Source of the DNA: Saccharina japonica
Taxonomy: Eukaryota; Sar; Phaeophyceae; Laminariales; Laminariaceae
Length of the DNA: 64,000 nucleotides
Assembly (NCBI GenBank): GCA_008828725.1
Contig: MEHQ01002181.1
Coordinates: 1-64,000 of the forward strand
Direction: 5' to 3'
Shown here: positions 31,601-46,600 of the stretch, piece after piece
Layout: each line of letters begins with the position of its first letter
Position numbering within the stretch: position 1 is the first letter of the stretch
Translations under genes and position numbers: made by a program
The notes under the pieces: model-generated
What the model was told of the DNA's origin: nothing
Database searches by the model: none
Seen by the model: only the letters and a program-made list of their open reading frames with translations

Positions 31601-34600
31601 CGTACTTCGTACGTATACTTGAATATTTGATCGTAAAAGACGCAGTTATCGCGGGCTCGCCCAACGGTGGCTTTGACTTTCGAGCGAAACGTTGGCAGAC
31701 AGCCCCCCGTCCGGTCCGCGCGGTCGTATCGGCGCGACATTTTTGCCGCCAAAAGATCCGCATGCGCCTGCTGTGGGTGGTTGGCTGGCTGTGGCTCGTT
31801 GCGAAGTAGCCGTGGGTGGTCGGTGTTCGCCATATGGCTCTTCGCAGGCCAGCGGGCAACCGCCTCCTTGGTCTGTACGTAATGCTGCCGTAGTTTTTCG
31901 TGACAAGGGGTTCGGTATATGCTGCATTTATGAGTGGATGCAGACTTTTCATGGAACAAGAGGCACATATCATACAATCGTCGACATGAGGGGACTAACC
32001 GAGAGAGCGGAGAGGAGGCAGGGGGGTGGGGGGCAAGCAGCTTGATGGGGTGGAGCTGGTTTTAAGTTCAGCTTCATTATACAGTTTTGTTTGCGTTCAC
32101 CCTAATTACACCGGTATGATATTATCATGAAATCGTTTTGGAGGGTGGAATCCAATGGCGTGCTGCTCGGATTGCCGGTATTTTAGTCTCGGAGTATATA
32201 TGTCGTACCCTGTGAAAACCTGCTGCCTGATTTTGCCCCGTCGGCTATTCTGACAACAGAGGGCAACGCAAGAGGGTCTGGAATGAGATGCAAATTCCTA
32301 CGCCCCCCTCTGTCTCCCTCCTTGCGAGACCTACGTGCGGGCGGTCATCGCCGACACAGAGTAACCTATGATATGAAAATGTCTCGAAAGTGTGAAACGG
32401 GCCGATAGACTGCGGGCACAACCTCGCTCACATCTCAACAGTAATATCGTATCGACATGGCCTTTGTTTCTTGAATGAATACAACCCGGGCGTGTTGAAT
32501 TTTATTTTTTCGCGACTAGTACCCGAACAGAGTGGTCGTGCACGATCTAGTCGTGTGCTTGCAGGCTCTCCCGGCAAACCGTTCATCGTGTTGATATTTA
32601 CCGAACGTCGACTATTCCTCGATTGCTGCTGCCGTGTTGTTGATGGCGATGCCCCTCCCCCTGCGTTTGGCGCCGAGCAGAACATGTTCGCTGTTCACGG
32701 AGACCTAGCCCACGTGAAGGTGGTGTATGACCGATCCACGGGCAAGAGCATGGGGTACGGTTTCGTGAAGTTTACCACCAACGAGGCGGCGGCGGCGGCG
32801 ACTGTCGCTATCAACGGCATGGCGATTGACCGGAAACGGATAAAGGTGAGGGGAGAGAGCAGGGGAGGGCTGCGAGGGGTCTGGTATCATGGGTGCGGTG
32901 GTTGGCGAGGGGAGAAGGAGAGGAGACAGCAGGCCGGCCTTCCATCCCAATTTCACAGTCTTTGGGGTTTGTTAATGAATTGTGTCGTTGCTGTCGCACA
33001 ATAATACAGAACAAAAGCTGCGGTCTGCGTCAAGGACGTATTGAGATCGTCGATACTCGGCACCCTATACATACCTCAGGCGTACGAACCTGTCTGGTGT
33101 ATGGTGCATGTGTGTACGGTGAAAACGTTTATATCCTATTTGGTACCTGGCATCCCGGCATGTTGCTACTCGCACGAGTAGACGACTCGAAAGAAAGAAA
33201 TCGATTCGTATGATATGTGTTTTTTTTTTTGTTTTTTTTGCAGATTGGAATTTTTTGTGTCGTTGTCTTGCCGGGGCTGCTCGGTCAATATTCTTATTTG
33301 TTTACCTGCTGTTCATTCCTACATGGTAGTTCACCTTAATACTATAATTACCACTCAAATCCTTTTTGTTCCGGCAAATATTAGATTACGGTGTATTATA
33401 TACACGCATATCTGTTGTGTGGCTCTCGGATAGTTGTCGACTCAAGCGCGCCCAGGCTCAGCCAGCCGGCCAATAACCGTATCTGCACGAGTCGTAAGGG
33501 ACACCTATAAAAAAGGCTAAGCTCGTGTGAGCTGCTGCTGTGTCGACAGACCGGCAGTCGCGTTGTTTTTGTTCGACGGACTCGACATCATGAGTACGTT
33601 ATCGTTTGTTGGAAAGATGCAGGCGTTTTGCCACAGCGGGGTCTGGTCTTTGGTTTTTTATCGAGCCTAAATAACACAATCGCCTTTTCTGCTAGAGCGC
33701 TACTACTACTGCTCCAGTACTTGCATTCTCTGTAAATTCATATCTCAAAAGCAGAGGGATAGTCGTGGTGTCGTTCTTCGCAAAACATAAAATATACCAG
33801 AGGTATCATGCACGCCGTACCGTGCGTTTGTTTTTGTATTTTTTCAACGTCTACCGTTCGTATCGGACGCGCTCGTATTGTTGCGTTGTTAAGTCTTTAG
33901 TTTTTGTTTTGCCATCCGTTGGGGCTGGCGGTGAACAGGCCTGTGTTTTCCCGTGACAATTGATTCACCGGTAGTGAAGAGCAAGAAAAAGGGTTGGGTT
34001 GGGTTGCGTCGTGTCGCGGGGTCGCGGAAGCACGCATGTTTTCCCCTGTGGTTGGAGTGGACGGTCCCTTCTCTACAGCAGTAGTTTTTATCTGAAAAAA
34101 ATGGGGGCAGCAGTAGTCGCCCGCCCGCCGCAAACACACTGGTAAGGGTCGCCCTTCTGCGTGTGTGCTTGCCCTCCAGTTTCGATAAGCAAAAGTGTTA
34201 CGCGAGAGCTTATAGAACGGTCGTGGTCTCTTTTTCAGGGGTATACTCGTACCACTTTTTTATACTCTTATAACTCTAGACTGCGTGGGGACAGGGCGTA
34301 TGTGTGTATTGTATGTTTCACGTATTGATCGAGGCCATTGATACGTCCGCGGCGTATTGGCAGCAAGCGTGTGCTCACCCTAGTTGCTCAACATTCGTGT
34401 GGGATCATCGTTTCGTCGATTCTCTTGTTTTCTCGACCCGTATACGTAGAGTAATTCATTTTCTTGTTTTGGCGGTGGCATCAGTCACTGCTGTCACTCT
34501 GACCTCGCGTATGCCTTACGATACGTCTCCCGTGTACGAGTCTGTATGCATTGTGGTCACGTATGACATTCAGCAGTATAGTAGTTTTCGTGTTGGTTAT

Positions 34601-37600
34601 CTCACTTTTTTTTTTGTTTTTTTTTCTAGCGTTTCACGTATGGTATAAGATGTGGTATATTTCGTAACTCTTGTTCGCTCTTGTTCATTACATCCCACAG
34701 ACTCGATCAAAACTCGTTTCTTCGCTTTTGCGTACGCGCGCATGTTGGCCGTCTGTATAGCAAGGGTTCTCGCGAAACATGTCTGGCACGTCTTTGGCGA
34801 GGTCGACAATTGCTCTCTCGCGGCAACGGAACAAAGAAAATAAATGTCACATGATGTCTGTATCATATATTTACCAAGCCCGAACTTGCTTGCTTTTAAT
34901 TTTTGAGCTTAGCCGACACAGCCAGCGATAGCCGTTGTCGTTCTTCTACGCGCTTCTCGCTGGTTTTGATGGACAGAGGACATTGTTATTATAGGCCTTT
35001 TTTTCGGAGGTTGGGGAGGTGGCTTCTCGATCCCGTGGGGGGGAAGAAGTAAAGGTCGTTTCCGGAGGCGGAGATGCCGGGGGTGTATGACGGCAGTGCA
35101 AGCGGCAACTGACTGCTGCTGCGCCTGCATCAACTAAGACGCCGGGTTGCTGGAAACACTATCGGAGCGGTTGGATTGTCCCGTCCCTTCCTGCCGTTTG
35201 CTCCTCCACCTGCTGCTCCGCCCTCCTCGACTCCCGATTGACATTCAATCGAATCACTGAATCCACCAAGGGTGGCGGTACAATACGTGATCACCCGGTG
35301 CGTGCGCTCCATACCAGACCCCGCCCCACCAGCCTTTTCCACCCCACACGCACTTTTTTTCAGGGTCCGACGAATTGCCTCCTTGGGGGAAGCCGACAGC
35401 AATTTTCAAAAACAAAATACCATATCATATAAACAGAACTTTGGAGTGAGTTTTTGACGGCACCTTTTTCGTGCCAATTCTCGAAAATTCTGTATTTTTT
35501 ATTCCTGTCACTATTGTGAATTTTGTGTACGAGTGTTTTATTTTTTATTTTGCAGTAACCGTTGACTCGTTTCGTCACTGCCTCGCGCGGAGCCGCTATC
35601 TACCGCACACGGGGTTACTTTTTTTTTTTTTTTTTTCCTCCACGACACGATCGTCAGATTCCTCGATCAGCAGGTGATAGGTTTCTGTTTTGTCTTTTTT
35701 CGCGTTCCCTGGACCTTGTGAGGTCAATTCATCACTTCGGGTTTTCGTTGGAGTGAAGTACTTGGTCGTGAAATGGTGCGCTCTCTGGTACACGGCGTTA
35801 TGGGGAGTTTGGCGCTCTTGCCACCCCACACGCTCTCATACCAATCCTCGCCGTATTGATTTCGGAAGCGTTAACCGCTTTAGCACTGCAGTCCCGTTTT
35901 GGGGACACACTACTCTAATTCTAAGTAATTTGTCCCCAAAACGGGACTCCAGTCCTGTAAGGGTTTTGTTAACGCTTCGTCATCGCGATTTTTTCGCCAA
36001 GTTTCGACGAATTACCGTCTGCCTCGTTTTCTCGTTGTCAAAACGAAATGCACGCCACTCACTTGAATGGATGCGTTTACACAACAACGAAAATATTCGG
36101 AGAGCTTCGCCTATCATTGAAAATTTGACACCCAAGTGTTTTCATGTGCCCCGTGTACGTTCGTAAAATACGTTGGTGTCCTCGTCAAGCATGATGATGG
36201 CGATCATGTTCCGGCGCTGAAATCCGCGCATGGCTCGGTAGGTTTGTTTTTGTCGAAAACAATGCGGTTCACGGGGAACGTTGATGTTCTTTTGTCTCTT
36301 TCCGTTTCAAGCGTGACGACAAAGCCGACATAAATCTCCGCTCGTACCGAAGTGTGTGTCGGGTTGTGGTGAACCGAGCTAAAACTTCAAAAGCAGTGTC
36401 GGTGGTCCTTCTTATTTCACCATTTCTTATTCCATTATGATGCCATCATATGTATATATGTATGAGCGTCCAGTGTGTGTGAGCACACCCAGTCTCTGTG
36501 CCGATTCTTCATCCTAGAGAGATATCAGTTATTTGGTCACAGAACTTCGACACAGAGGTGCACTGAGCGTAGTATCTCTGTCGTAGTTTTGTGACCATAG
36601 AACTACTGTAGTACCTTTTTAGGATGAAGAATCGGCACGGACACTGGGTGTGCTAGATGTCGACGGGTGGAAAGGAAGGTTTAATGCGAAAACACACACA
36701 CATTACGCCGCAATGTAGGACACCCGTTCTGGTCCTTCTGATTGACATGGTGATTCGCCACGGCAACCGGCCCTTTCCCTGCCCCCGAACACGTTGGAGT
36801 GGTGTGGTTTTCGCGTCCCTTGAGCTATACACCTTTCTCGTCGGCCAGTTTTTGCCTTTTTACAAAATTCATATTGAGGTCGCACTCCGTATCATATGCC
36901 ACCCAGGCGGCTGCTGCTGTAAGTTTCCAACTTTTGTGCATCGTTGAAGATGCCTCGCCGACTCTCGAACCCGTCGCGTGATGTGTGGCTGGTGTGTACG
37001 AGAGAGGTGACGTTCATTGTTCATTGTCTCCGCGGACAAAATGATGGCCGGAATTACTATCTATATCATCGATGTTCGATACCTGCGTGTCATTTGAAAG
37101 ATCAAACTTTCCAGCTGGCTTTTTCTTGTCGGGCAGTTTTTGCCTTTTTACGAAATTCATATCGATGGTCGCACTCCCGTATGATGGCCACCGCTGATGG
37201 TATTGCTGTGTACGTTTCGCTTAATTGAAGACGTCTGCCCCTCGCCCCTCCCCGTCCTCTAACAATTCGTGTTTGGTATTTGGTTGACGTGCACCAGGTG
37301 CTTCCTGTCTATATCGTCCCGTGGCTATATTGCATATGTGTGTGTGTTGTTCACATTAAACCTTCCTTTCTACCCGTCGACATCCAGCACACCCAGTGTC
37401 CGTGCCGATTCTTCATCCTAAAAAGGTACCAGTTCTGTGGTCACAAAACTACGACACAAGAGATACTACACTCAGTGCAGTAAGCAGAGCAGACAATGCA
37501 ATGCCATATACGACAGGTAAGACCTACCCTGATAGCAATCCAGGTGCATGCAAGAGAAAAAAAAGAGAAGAAAAAAAAAAGCGAAAAGGAAAAAATAATA

Positions 37601-40600
37601 AAAAGTAAATATACTGAAGCAAATCAACAATCATATGAGCAGCCGGAACTATCCAGCATTCGATACGATCTCTTGTCGGGCGGTTCTTGTCTTTTTTTTT
37701 TTTGGAAATTCATATCGAGGTCGCACCCCCCGTATCATGCTACTCGTACCGCTACGTCCGCTTGTATACATGAGCATCGTTGAAGACGCCCCCCCCCCGA
37801 CCCGCCAACGAATGATGTGTGCCTCATGGTTACGTACGCACACCTTGCTTGGTGTGTACATACCTGGTATTTTTACACCACGTACGTACTCGTTATGTAT
37901 ACTCGTCTAGCTGGGCCGCGTCTGATGTAAAGAAGCCTAAGCCCGCACTGCAACTTTGAACACCTTGTGTCTTTGGAGCTTCCAAACAAAAGGGGAAAAA
38001 ATGTCGATTTTGTATTTCACGCTGGCCGAACGAAGCAGCCCGTGGCTGTACGAGTATATTTAGTGTGTTTCCGGGCTGCTTTTCAGGAGCTGCACGAAGA
38101 TTCATGCATTGATAGCAGCATGTTACTCTGAACAAAAATAAAAACAAGCGATTTAAGGCTTTTTTTCCAAGGCTAATCGCTCCGTATTTTGCTGCCCAGG
38201 CGAGGTAGTAAAAGTGTACATACCATCCTGACGGTTCGCGCCCTTTTTCTAGACGATAGATGCAAGCGCACCACTGCTGTGGACGGTAATGTACGGAGCG
38301 TTCGGTCGTTGTATTTGCATCTCCAACGGTCCTTACATTTTAGTCCATAGTGGCACATGTAAAAAAAAATTGGTCGCGCTGTGGTTAAAAGCTAAAAATT
38401 GGGCCCCAAATCGAGGAGATCACGAAACAATCTTTTTGACCACAAGACCCAAGATTTTTTTTCGCCTTTTTACAGAATTCATTTCGAGGTCGCACGCCCG
38501 TATTATGCCACCGCTGCTGCTGCTGCCGCTATAAGTTGGGCGTCACTGGAGACTGGGGACGGACGCCTCTTCCCCACCCACCAAACTGGGCAAACTTCCC
38601 CCATAACCACAAATTCACGAGTTTTACTCAATGAAGGATGCATTCACAACTTTTTGTACGATGTATAAGTCGATATATTCACGACTTTTACTTCCACTAT
38701 CAATATTTTCGCCTTTCGTTCCCTTCCCCGGTCTTACTTTTCGAAGAAAAATATTTTTTTTTTTCAAATCGTCATTTTGCACGACGGATGTTTTTTCTAT
38801 GCACTACGTACGAACGGACGGCATTCCGGTTGTCTCTGTCCTTCGTCCCGTTACTGCCTGTCTTGCGCTAAGTGTCGTCGGTGGTGTAGGCCGACTCGAG
38901 AATGTTGTAATCGTTCGCCTCTCCGCCACAGTCGATGCCACTTTGTCGAGTTTGCACTTGATTTTGCGCTATTGGACTGCTGCTGGCCGCCTCCCCCCCC
39001 CCGCCGTTGTGGCTGATTTTTTTGTTATACCCCGTAAAAAATGTTTAGTCGAGCCCTCGAAATCAACGATGAATGCATGTGAATTTCCAAAAATGTTTTG
39101 CCTCAGATATGATTGAAAAATGGCAACGCGGCGTTTTTTTTCGCGGGAGACGACGTTGCCGTCTTGTCTGTTTTCGAGTTCGTCGCGTTCTTAGAAGTTA
39201 CTCATTAGCTCTGATGAGACGAGTGAAACTCTTTTAATAATATATATGTCGACGGGTATATAACGTAGAAAGGACGGTTTAATGTGACGGAACACATATA
39301 CCGATGCGGTGTGCGTCTTCTGTGTGAGCTCCTACGTACTTGATCTGTACGCTAACATAGACTCGCTTGCCGATGACCGGCCAAGACACAGCAGTCTAAT
39401 ATTTTGCTACCGCTCCAAATCACTTTGAACTGGTATACTCGCCTCATCGGTATGAAATCACTCATGAGTTGAGACTCGTAAAGACAAGACTCATTAGTGA
39501 GAGTCGTGAGGGCGCTCATGATTGAGACGCATGACACTTCGTGGGGGCACTCATGAGACTCAAAGAGTTCTTGTTTTTCTTTACCGGGTATTTACTACGA
39601 GTATACAGATAAAGAAGTGCGAGCATTCTCGTCTTCTTCTTGGTTCTTTAGTGTCTATCGACAGGTGGAACTGTTGTTTTTTTTGTGAAAAGTGAACATG
39701 CGCACCTGGTGTTAAGAATCATGGACGAATACATATAATACAACGACCAGCCACGGTGTAGAGATCTGCGCCCGCAAGCACGATAAACAAACACCTTGCG
39801 CCCGCATGCATGCCCAACTTGATTGTGTCGGGTACACGTGATCAGATAGGCTTTTTTTTCGCGAGGCCCTTGTATAAGGTTTGTTTTTTTCACTTGACGG
39901 CAGGAGTATTTCCGCCGTCGACTGGCGTTGCCTACCACCAAAAAGCCGAAAACATCACCAGAGACCCGCTCTGTTGGTGTGGCTCGCTGTTCTTGGAATT
40001 ACCCTTCGAACGCTATGCGGACACATATCAAACGCAAGAATTGGTTGTGCGCGGGCAGATCTTCTGTACGTAGCTGATATACGTACAACATCGATTGCAT
40101 CGTTGACCACATGAATTGCCCACACGAAGCAAACGCAGGGTGCCGAGTTTTCCCCACCAAAGGCCTACTTGGTTTGTGTGTTGTGCGGTTTTCGTGCTCG
40201 GGATCACGCTAGGTCGCTGTGCCGGGGGACAAATAAGTACAACGATGATAGTGCCCGCGCAGGCAGACGTTACGCGAGCTGATACGCAGCGCAATATTTA
40301 CCGATTGCTCCAGCATCGACCACCCTTTTTTTCTTGGTTCGTTTTCTTTCCATCCCATTTAGCGTCCCCGCCCTTTGTTGCCCCTGCTCCGTCCTACGTA
40401 GTCGTACGCAAGTCTTAAGGTCCGGGGTCATTCTCACTCGTATTTAAGTAGCCTCTTCTCCCTCCCCTCCCTCCCTCAGCATGCCTGCCGGGTTCACAGG
40501 GCATGGTTTACAACTTTTTTGCCTCGGTACTTCACCGCTTGTATATACCTAAAGCAAGCATTCGAGTCTAAAATCAAGTCAGTTGTGCTCAAAATGGGTC

Positions 40601-43600
40601 ACTTTGACACATGCACACCCTATGGTCCTTTTCGTTATGCTGGGGTTGACGATTGGTAAATATATCACGTCTTGATTTTTCACGCCTCTCGTTCTGCATC
40701 ACACAAGGTTTCATTCATATCCCAACCAGTGCTCTCGATCCCTCCGGTAGGTTTGATGTCGTATCCTTGGCCGTACCAAGTTCGACAACATGGCATTGTA
40801 TTTGTCTACGCTGCTTGCTGAATTAACCTATTGTGTAGTATCTCTTGTGTCGTGAGTCGTGATGTCGTGACCACAGAGCTTAGTATCTCTCAGGCAGGAA
40901 CAATCGGCACGAGCACTGTGTGGGCTGGATGTCGCGGGTACCAGGTACATACGTAGCAAGAACTGTTCAATGTGAATCGCGACCACAGAGCTTGTATCAT
41001 ACATAAATCCATTGTAGGAGAAAAAAACAGCACGGGCGTTGCCTTAACCCCTCAAGAACTGGTCCCAGGTATTTGGAGACAAACTACTTGGAATTAGTGT
41101 GGGATAAGTTTTCAGTTCTGAATGGGTTATTAGTGCTTTTGGAGCCACAGCCGAGAGACCCGCTCAGTCTTTCGTGGGTGGGAGCTATGGGGGCATGCAT
41201 GCCAGGACTTTTTTCCGCCATGTCCTCTTTATTTCCACACCGTGTGAGGTGTCTTTGCGTCTCTCTGCGTGTGCCCGCGGTACTCTCCTGAAGTTGGGGC
41301 TTCGACCTTGAGAGTGAAGAAATGACGAAACTGTGTTGCGCGGTAACGGCGTCTTTGCCAATAAGTATCCCAGGCTTTTGCGTGATGAGACTATTGATGC
41401 CATTACGGCAGGCATAGTAGTGGCAGCACCACAGCCGGTGTAAAAGTGGCTCTCTACTTGCACTCCTGCGCGCCAACACAACGCTTGTTTCGGCGCCCGA
41501 AGATCCTGCTCGTCTCGTGTTCCGGGTCGCGTCGTAAAAGTCTGTCTACACCTGCGTCCCAAACGGTTCCAACGGGTTCGTAGCCTGTATAACGCGTTTG
41601 TTCGTTTTTACAGCTCAACACACAAAGACGAGGCATTATTTTAAGTTCACCCCCCCCCCCCACCCCCCCCCGTTTATGCTTTACCTCCCTCTTTCTTCTC
41701 TTCCGTCTTGAGTCGTAGCTCAGATCCGGGGTCACGAAGTGGGGTCTTCTCCTCATTCCTCACTACAGTAGTACGTGCCTTTCATTTTTATCGCTAAAAT
41801 TTTTTAGCACTTTTCGTCGAGATGTGCCGCACCTTGTAACTAAACGAGTACCAGGTGCGTGTGCATACGAGGCTAGACTTGAGCCGCAGGCGGCGAGACC
41901 TTGTTTATGTGCTTGTTGTTTGATCGGTGTGTATTCAAGGAGGTTGATCGTTGTGTCGTGGTGTTTTTTGCGTTGCTGTCGGGTTCGTATTGTCTCGGGC
42001 TACTCGTCGTGACAAAGTTCGCTTCCAACTGTCTGGAAATGCCAGTTTACCGGAATATACGCTGCTGCTGCTGCACATTACAACGGGAGCAGACGTCAGG
42101 TCCCCGGCGATAACTTTTTTACTCTTGGGATGGGCTTAATATCTGTCCTTTCCTGAACCTAAGACAGGCAGGCGTCTTGTTGACTTTTTTTTTTTATCAG
42201 TATGAATTTTCGATATGTTTTTGTTCTTGACTGTGGTCATGCGTTTCCTACCGTACGAGCCTTTTCGTTCGAGACTCTTGAACCCTTATGCTTCCCCTAA
42301 ACCTACTCGTATATACCTCTTCTACAGACACCTGTAATATAACAGTGTACCTGGTACATACGTTTCTGTTGAGGACCGAGCAGGACTAACGGCCTTTACC
42401 CCCCCCCCTCTACCCCCCACCAGACAAGCGTAGAGAGACCTCACAACAACTCTCTTATATATGTAGATCGGAATGTCTCTGTTTTTCGGCGGAGATCGAT
42501 GGGCTTCCTGTGGTCGTTTTTGAGCATATAATAGACTGCAAACAACGTATATATATGATACCAGGTACAAGGTATATAATGGAAACTTTAGGTCAAGGGG
42601 CCAGGTTATAAAACCCCTTCAGGACTGAGCTCCCATTTCGCCGATAATTCACTCGGAATTAGGCTAAGATTTTTTGCACTTATATAAATATATACCCTGG
42701 TAATAGAAATCAGAACTGCAACCACTTGTTTTTTAGAAACGGATTTTGATGAGACTGGAGTACTGCTGTCTGTTAATAGTTGTAAACGGATAAGGGGTGA
42801 AAGTGAAGGGACGTACGACAGTTGTCGTACGTACTGACTGTTGTAGTCCGTTGAATACGTTGAAAGTTGAAAGGGGGTTGTTGTTCGGCTGATGACTCGG
42901 AAGTGGTACGTGCACGGGTGGCCTTGCTTAACCGCCGCCATTGCTCGTGACCATGGACTAATTAATAGAGTATGGCTGCGAGTTCAACACCAACAACGTT
43001 GCTGCGGCAATACGCTCGTTGATGTTTCGTCCTCCCAGGTATGATCCGTAAGTTAACCGTTCTGTTCTGACGCGAGGCTTTTGGCGAACGAACATCACTA
43101 CACCGGTTGCCCGTCCGGATTGTTGCCTCTGGTACATGTTGTGTCGGCGCAGACTGCCGTGAGGCAGAACAAAACAGCTCGTATGCTCGTTTCTCGTAAT
43201 GCATTTGAGGTTCGAATAGGGAAACGAAACGCCAACCTACCAGGTGCGAAAGCCAAGCGAGAAAACAACTAACAAGTGGGTGCGCGCGTCGGAGATAAAC
43301 AACAGGTCGTATGATATACCCTGGTTTATGTACAACCAACAGCAATGTGACTACTGTTGGCACCACGTGATTCGGTTTGCCGGCCTTTTAGGACATGGCA
43401 AAGGGTTGGGTAGCGGCCATTGTCCGAATTTATCATTTTATCCTGCCGTGTCGTCGCGTTCCGTTGCCTGAAAAGTCAGCATGGACGCCGGTCTGGGCAC
43501 GTTTAGTCGTTTATTCCATCTCGTCTTATGTGTGTTCTTCTCATTAAACCCTTCCTTTCTACACGTCGACATCCAGCACACCCAGTATCCGTGCCGATTC

Positions 43601-46600
43601 TTCATCCTAGAGAGGTACCAGTTCTGTGGTCACAAAACTACGACACAGAGATACTACGCTGCAGTGCAGCAAAGCAGAGTAGACAATGCAATGCCATGTA
43701 CGACCGGCAACACCTACCCTTCTATATAGCAATCCAGGTGCACGAAAGAGAAAAAAACTTTTTGAGTACGTAAGTATACGAGGGGTTTTATTTGCACCTT
43801 GTACGTCATACTTTCAACAGCTCCGTCCCTTTCGATACTCATCATTTGGCGTTAGAATTGAAGGCACCCCCTACCCATGCCTGGGGTTGAGCTCCGTCCC
43901 TTTCGATACTCATAATTTGGCGTTAGAATTAAAAGGCACCCCCTACCCCTCCCCACTATGTTGTATGCCTGGGGATGAGCTCCGTCCCTTTCGATACTCA
44001 AAAACCTGGGGTTACAATTGAAGGCACCCCCACCCTTCCCCACTGCATGCCTTGGTTCTTATCTCCAAAATGGTTTAGCATTTCATTCCATCGTTGACTC
44101 GCTCCGAATTGTGCATGTATCGGATATACGCATATCATACACGAGCTTTTGCAGGCTCTTTCTGCGTCAGATTTTGTGGCGCAGTGAATGGGTGTAAACA
44201 ATATATCAGGAAGACCGGTTTTATTGTGAAACAGACATACAAGAGAGTGGAGAGTTGGACCTTTACTTCGCTGTCAAATACCAGTACCGGTCGTAGTCGT
44301 TATGGTGATTATTCTGGCTTGCGTTTTTCGGCTGTCTACGAGTGTGTAATGTACCGTTCTAACTACACTCTGCTGAGTTTTATGAATACGAGTATTTCTT
44401 TACTGAGTTTTGCTCCGTTAGTGTCAAGTGTACATAAAACAGCAAGTGCGGTGGCCGGCTTGTGTGTTGTTGGGGCATAAGTATTGCGTGGTTCGCTGTA
44501 TAGGAGGGAACGGGGGCAGGGAGTGGGGGGGTGATCCCTATGAGACATGCGTAAAATAGTAAAAATTGAAATTCCAACGGATAGACTGTCACGTCAGACC
44601 GTGCTGACCGTTGCCCTGAGTTTCGAATCTAGGCTAGTCGGCTGGTGTTACTCTTCCAGAAGGCACTTTTCGGAGTCTTCCTCCGTCGCTGAAAGTGCGA
44701 GAAAGCGCAACTTAGGAAGATTCGAAAATTTGGCGAACAGTGACGACAAAAAAAAAAGTTGGGGAAATGCTGAGCCTTTACGCACCATAACACGGCCGGA
44801 GGGGGGCAAAGGGGTGACGCTTGTGTCCACCATTAATCAGCTGCTGTTAGCGCTATCAATGGTGTTGTATTTGAACGATAATCGAGGTTGACACGATATT
44901 GATATCGATCAATATCGATCACAAGACGATTTTGATATTTGATACATGAAAGCATTCTTTCAGTGTCAGAAGAAGCGTACAAAACACGGGGAGACCAGGG
45001 GACGGCGGGCAGAACAGCTTTGGATATATACGATAATTGAAAGTTCGAAGATTTTATTTTTACGATATCAAACAACTGCTGCTGTAACCCCACCGTCTCT
45101 ACGTACAGGAGTTTTGGTCCAGAAGGCCGCCAATCGTAAAACCTCCCCTTGATTTGACCTGAGCTGAAAGGAAGAATAAGTGACCACGAAAAAAAACGAA
45201 CGGCGCGGTTTCGATAAGTGCACTACTTAATACAGAATACCTACAGTACAGAACACGTATTAACTCCTTAAAAACCGGTCCCACGTTTTTAGGGACAAAC
45301 TACTTGAAATTAGGGTGGGATAAGTTTTACAGTTCTGAAGGGTTAAGAAACAGGAAATCTGGTCTAGGCTGGATATGTTTGTTTGAGAGAGGGTGCTTTC
45401 CACACTTATTTCAAGATAACGACTCCCGAATTTCCTATTATGGTGTTAAATCAGCCTGGCTTTCTTGCTAGCCTGACTTTTCCTATTACGAGGTTTCCTG
45501 TACTGTACGAGTGTTTCGCTGCCCCTCTTTCAACTTTCAATAGCCTACCCTTTCCGTCTCCGTGAAATCGTCTGTCCCTGGTTTGATGATTTAGGAACAT
45601 GACGTCTACGTCGAGGGTCATTGTTCTGTCTGATGTCTTGCCAGTTGCCAATGCGTTCATGGTTTGAGCGTCATTGGGCTGACTGCTGTGGTGATTTGAT
45701 GTAAAAAAATGTTCCCCTCAAAACCCGTAGTTCCCGGGATCGAAGTATTCCCCACGCAGCTTGCGAAGATGAGTTTCGATCAAATCCTCGATCTCACGCA
45801 AGTGTCTTTTTGTGATTTTGTTTATCAACATAAGGACATGACGATGAGGGAGGGGGGTTGGAAGTGAAAGTATGTGCTATTTGCCGGAATGCGAGAAGCC
45901 GCCCGCCGGTCCTCCCTTTTGACGCAATAAAGAAGGCTGTTCGGGCGGGAGTGGTGTGTGTGTGTTTGTGTTTTGTCTCGTGGCCAACAAGCTGGTTTGA
46001 GGGTCTTGTGTTACGCTTGGGATTTATGCTCGCACAACTTGCCGCATCTAGCGCGCTTGATGCTTGATGCCCACACCGCTTCCAAAGGCCAAAGCTATGA
46101 AATACGAGAGGCTACTACGTACAGTTTTACCTGCAGATACATCTTTTAAACGTCATTAATTGACCGCCGATTGGCGACGAAGTACACCAAATCTGAGCAA
46201 AAAGTACCGCTGGGCTGTATGCTTTTGCCAGGGGCAGGTAATAATACTAAAAATACCGGGTACCAGGTATTAATACACTACATGGACGTGCAGCGCGGAC
46301 ATTTTTTCAGGTGCTGATCATCGTTCGTTGACCCATTCAAAACTGAAAAACGTATCCCACACTAATTCCAAGTAGTTTGTCCCCAAAAACGGGGGACCGG
46401 TTCTTAAGGGGTTAAAGTTCAGTAGTACCGTAATCATGCGAAGGTTCGCACCCATCGGAAGGTTGGCACCCATCGGAGAGATAGCACCGGGGTGCGATAA
46501 AAAACACAAGGTAGAAACATTTAATCGTGTTTTCGCACCCCCATCGGAGAGATCGCACCCCGGTGCGATCTCCCCGACATAAATAGAAATTTGAGGGCCA

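Noticed and set aside
31585-32045. Overlapping frames of 117-144 codons on both strands in intron 2
   Set aside because: GC-rich stretch open in several frames at once; phases of exons 2 and 3 join directly without it.
38631-39116. 161-codon plus-strand frame in intron 3
   Set aside because: Phe/Ser/Val-rich with no motif; typical of T-rich intron sequence.
41084-41479. 131-codon minus-strand frame
   Set aside because: Begins inside a TTAA MITE and has no recognisable domain.
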